DNA of 64,000 nucleotides from Pacificispira sp002696645 (GTDB lineage: Bacteria; Pseudomonadota; Alphaproteobacteria; UBA8366; Aestuariispiraceae), in the NCBI RefSeq assembly GCF_048892425.1, contig NZ_JBLZHU010000002.1, positions 310,001 to 374,000 of the forward strand, read 5' to 3'. The first letter of the stretch is position 1. Each line of letters begins with the position of its first letter. Both the position numbers and the translations under genes were made by a program. The notes beneath the pieces are model-generated. The model saw only the letters and a list, made by a program, of their open reading frames with translations, made no database searches and had not been told where the DNA came from. This document shows, one piece after another, positions 61,484 to 64,000 of the stretch.

Positions 61484-63574
61484 ATGATGACGGAATATTC
61501 CATCGCCTTTGCGCCCTATTTGCCGGTCTGGAGCCTGCTGATCCTGGCGGCTGTCGCCATCCTATTGTTCGGATGGTTGCTGGTCCGGCGGATGCCGGGA
61601 ACCCTGTTTCGGGCGGGGCTGGCCGCGCTGTTGCTGTTGGGCCTTGCCAATCCGGCGCTGTTGCAGGAGCGCAGAGAGTTAAATCCCGATATCGCGCTGT
61701 TGATCGTCGATGAAACACCATCCCAAAGCGCCGTTGGGCGATTGGAAGAAACCCGCGCTGCTGCGGAAGAGGTCCAGGAACAATTGGCAAAATTCGCCCC
61801 CTCCTTGGAGGTCCGGCGTGTTGTGCTGAGGCATAACACCGTTCAGGACAGCGCGACGGGAACGCGGATTGTCGAAGCGACGCGCGACGCGCTGGCGGAT
61901 GTGCCAGCACGGCGGTATGCCGGTGCAATCCTGATCACGGATGGACAAATTCATGACCCTCAGGAATTGGCCAGCCTGCCGCCGGGCCCGCTGCATGCCT
62001 TGATCGATGGCGCGCGCAACACGCCAGACCGTCGGCTGCAGATTGTAAAGGCGCCCAGTTTTGGGGTTGTGGATGAGCCGCTGGAACTGACCCTGCGGAT
62101 TTCGGACCCAACCGTTGGTCCTGGAGAAACCATCCGACCAACCTTGCTGATCGACGGGGTGGGGCAGCGGATTGAGCGATTGCCCTTCAATCAGGATGTG
62201 ACGGTTACCTTGTCGCTGGATCATCGCGGGGCATCCATCATCGAATTGAAAGTGCCGGAACTTCCCGGCGAGTTGTCGACGGTCAATAACAGCGCGGTTC
62301 TGTCGATTAATGGCGTGCGGGACCGGCTGCGGGTCTTGTTGGTCAGCGGTGAACCCCATCCAGGGGAGCGGACCTGGCGCAATCTGTTGAAATCTGATCC
62401 GTCGGTTGATCTGGTGCATTTCACGATCCTGCGCCCACCGGAAAAGCAGGATGGCACCCCGATTGATGAATTGTCGCTGATCGCCTTCCCCACACGGGAG
62501 CTGTTTGAAGTCAAATTGAATGATTTCGATTTGATCGTGTTTGACAGCTATCGACGGCGCGGCGTTCTGCCGACCCTTTATCTGGGCAATATTGTTGATT
62601 ACGTGCGCAATGGCGGCGCATTATTGGATGCGGCAGGGCCTGGATTTGCGGGTCCGTTCAGCCTGTATCGCACGCCCCTGGGCGATATCCTGCCGCTGGA
62701 GCCACGCGGCGGGGTTTCAGAACAGACCTTCAAACCACAGGTGACGGAAAAAGGTTTGCGTCACCCGGTCACGGCAGGTCTGCCGGATGGACCGGATCAA
62801 AATGCCGCCTCTTCCGGTCCCAGTTGGGGGGATTGGTTGCGCCAGATCGATGTGACGCAACGATCCGGGGATGTCATCATGACAGGGATCGGGGATCAGC
62901 CCTTGATCACGCTGGACCGTGTCGGGGATGGTCGGGTGGCTCAGATCAGCAGCGACCAGATCTGGCTGTGGGCGCGGGGATATGATGGGGGTGGTCCCCA
63001 TGCAGAACTGCTGCGCCGCCTGGCCCATTGGCTGATGAAAGAACCGGAACTGGAAGAAGAAGATCTGAAGGCCGTAGCCTCCGATGATCAGTTGGAAATT
63101 CGCATGCGCACACTGGAAGACTTGCGCCAGCCCCCGACGGCAAATGTTGTTCGCCCCGATGGCAGCACGGTGGATGTCCCCTTGAAACGGGTTTCAGAAG
63201 GGTTGTATGCCCAAGCCATCCCCTTGACGCAGAGCGGTTTGTTTGAAATTTCTCAAGGGGGGCGCACGGTGCGAACCGCTGCGGGGGCATTGAACTCGCT
63301 GGAATTTGCTGATCTGGTTGCAACTGATGCGATCCTGAAACAACCTGTGGCGGATAGTGGCGGGCGATTGCACTGGCTGGCGGATGGACCTGTCCCACAG
63401 GTTCGACGTGTCGCAAAAGGACGACCCACGGGCGGATCGGGTTGGATCGGGCTGGTAGAGAATAAGGATTACACCGTTGTGGGACTTGATTCCGTACCGA
63501 TGATCCCGGGCTGGGTCTTGTTTTTGACCGCAGCTGGATTGATGGCGATGAGCTGGTACCGGGAAGCGCGCTAA
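61484..63574 (+). CDS. Membrane-anchored protein with GATase1-like domain (MoxR-operon component)
   Basis: 696 residues (or 695 from the second ATG at 61487). Two N-terminal helices (LPVWSLLILAAVAILLFGWLLV and FRAGLAALLLLGLANPALL), then a soluble region with the Asp-rich start of a VWA-like domain (DIALLIVDETPSQS) and a Gly/Leu-rich glutamine-amidotransferase-like fold (FDLIVFDSYRRRGVLPTLYLGNIVDYVRNGGALLDAAGPGF), and a final helix at the C-terminus. The catalytic Cys of true amidotransferases is not seen, so it is probably a structural relative. It starts 2 bases after the DUF4159 stop, completing the MoxR-DUF58-DUF4159 operon. Confidence 0.83.
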   Translation: MMTEYSIAFAPYLPVWSLLILAAVAILLFGWLLVRRMPGTLFRAGLAALLLLGLANPALLQERRELNPDIALLIVDETPSQSAVGRLEETRAAAEEVQEQLAKFAPSLEVRRVVLRHNTVQDSATGTRIVEATRDALADVPARRYAGAILITDGQIHDPQELASLPPGPLHALIDGARNTPDRRLQIVKAPSFGVVDEPLELTLRISDPTVGPGETIRPTLLIDGVGQRIERLPFNQDVTVTLSLDHRGASIIELKVPELPGELSTVNNSAVLSINGVRDRLRVLLVSGEPHPGERTWRNLLKSDPSVDLVHFTILRPPEKQDGTPIDELSLIAFPTRELFEVKLNDFDLIVFDSYRRRGVLPTLYLGNIVDYVRNGGALLDAAGPGFAGPFSLYRTPLGDILPLEPRGGVSEQTFKPQVTEKGLRHPVTAGLPDGPDQNAASSGPSWGDWLRQIDVTQRSGDVIMTGIGDQPLITLDRVGDGRVAQISSDQIWLWARGYDGGGPHAELLRRLAHWLMKEPELEEEDLKAVASDDQLEIRMRTLEDLRQPPTANVVRPDGSTVDVPLKRVSEGLYAQAIPLTQSGLFEISQGGRTVRTAAGALNSLEFADLVATDAILKQPVADSGGRLHWLADGPVPQVRRVAKGRPTGGSGWIGLVENKDYTVVGLDSVPMIPGWVLFLTAAGLMAMSWYREAR

Positions 63575-63640
63575 CAGGTTTTATGGACAAGCTGTGTTAG
63601 TTTATCCGGCCCGAGGTCTTAAAAAAATTCTGTTTACGGC

Positions 63641-63669
63641 TTGACGCAGCGCCCCGGCAAGATGACACT
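63641..63669 (+). promoter_or_regulatory. Possible promoter of the class V aminotransferase gene
   Basis: TTGACG (63641-63646) and GACACT (63664-63669) with a 17-base spacer lie in the 138-base gap ahead of the aminotransferase ATG at 63713. The -35 element is good and the -10 element poor. Confidence 0.35.
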
Positions 63670-63712
63670 TTTTCTTCATTTACATGATGTTCCACTTTCT
63701 TTGTGAAAGAAG

Positions 63713-64000
63713 ATGGCCCTGTTGTCGCCAAATAATGAGTCTCAGAAAAATCGCGGTACGTCCGCGACGTCCAAAGCCAGCGCGCGTGCCGCCTCGCAAG
63801 AGTCCGCAGGGGGCGGGTCCTATAAGGCGTTTGGGGCCGGTGCCCGTTCAGACTTTATGTTCAAGGATGGACTGACCTATCTCAATCATGGGGCCTATGG
63901 CGCAACCGCGCGCCCTGTGATGGATGCAGCCCAAGCCTTAAGGGAGAAGATTGAGAGTCAGCCGTCCAGCTTTATGACGTCCCAGCTTTCCCAGGAATTG
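63713..64000 (+). CDS. Class V aminotransferase family (isopenicillin-N-epimerase-like), 3' end beyond window
   Basis: The frame is open from the ATG at 63713 to the last base, so only the first 96 residues are seen. Residues 1-45 are low-complexity and rich in Ser, Ala and Gly (ESQKNRGTSATSKASARAASQES), then the core begins with FMFKDGLTYLNHGAYGATARPVMDAAQALREKIE, the start typical of the CsdA/isopenicillin-N-epimerase group of PLP enzymes. The long disordered lead is unusual and could mean the true start is the internal Met at FMFK. Reaction and substrate cannot be told from this part. Confidence 0.8.
   Translation, partial: MALLSPNNESQKNRGTSATSKASARAASQESAGGGSYKAFGAGARSDFMFKDGLTYLNHGAYGATARPVMDAAQALREKIESQPSSFMTSQLSQEL

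Overview
The window looks like chromosomal DNA of an alphaproteobacterium, probably a member of or close to the Rhodospirillales. This rests on gene content and order, not on any database search. The guides are: an SRP RNA directly upstream of dnaX-ybaB-recR; the block CCA tRNA nucleotidyltransferase / DUF6111 / CoA pyrophosphatase / DUF1285 facing MoxR-DUF58-DUF4159; a C-terminal-aromatic outer-membrane barrel protein; and intergenic palindromic repeats of the kind common in Alphaproteobacteria. Base composition is moderately GC-rich throughout. I see no insertion sequence, phage gene, tRNA, rRNA 16S/23S/5S gene or CRISPR array.

Layout. 1-521: 3' part of a pyridoxamine-phosphate-oxidase-family gene. 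524-8723 (minus strand): a signalling/surface block of an MBL-fold hydrolase, a DUF560/Slam-like TPR plus outer-membrane barrel protein, a secreted FecR-domain protein with a low-complexity stalk and a TbpB-like C-terminal domain, a CHASE2 adenylate/guanylate cyclase and a GAF-HD-GYP phosphodiesterase. 8841-10327: a stator pair MotB/MotA without other flagellar genes. 10512-24665: largely housekeeping (RlmD-type methyltransferase, AEC transporter, adenosine kinase, PiT phosphate transporter, NUDIX, RimO), an RND efflux pump with its adaptor, an agmatinase-family ureohydrolase, and two related response regulators sharing a GPDRRRR tail (the larger one with a probable HPt domain). 24858-31014: a tightly overlapping six-gene glycosyltransferase/deacetylase operon. 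31027-37652: a small membrane protein followed by a complete oligopeptide-type ABC importer. 37653-38455: repeats and a YegP-like gene. 38456-43258: a dimethylglycine-dehydrogenase-like FAD/GcvT oxidoreductase divergent from an AruI-like decarboxylase, then a PAS_5 protein. 43259-46958: ffs, dnaX, ybaB, recR. 46974-53111: glutamine amidotransferase, DUF4139, mutS, patatin, a small membrane protein. 53134-56568 (minus): GDSL esterase, CCA-adding enzyme, DUF6111, CoA pyrophosphatase, DUF1285. 56796-63574: MoxR-DUF58-DUF4159-GATase-like membrane operon, then the 5' end of a class V aminotransferase that runs off the window.

How the genes work together. The most unusual unit is the 2.4-7.7 kb cassette. 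A DUF560 barrel (type XI/Slam-like translocator family) is followed 17 bases later by a FecR protein whose C-terminus resembles the small barrel domain of known DUF560 cargo, and then by a CHASE2 cyclase. This suggests an envelope or surface sensor that reports to a nucleotide second messenger, with an HD-GYP enzyme downstream and an MBL hydrolase upstream as possible partners in second-messenger turnover. The glycosyltransferase operon appears to make a short glycan or glycolipid, because no polymerase or flippase lies in it. In dnaX, a run of eight G in a Gly/Ser linker sits exactly where a shorter gamma-like product would end.
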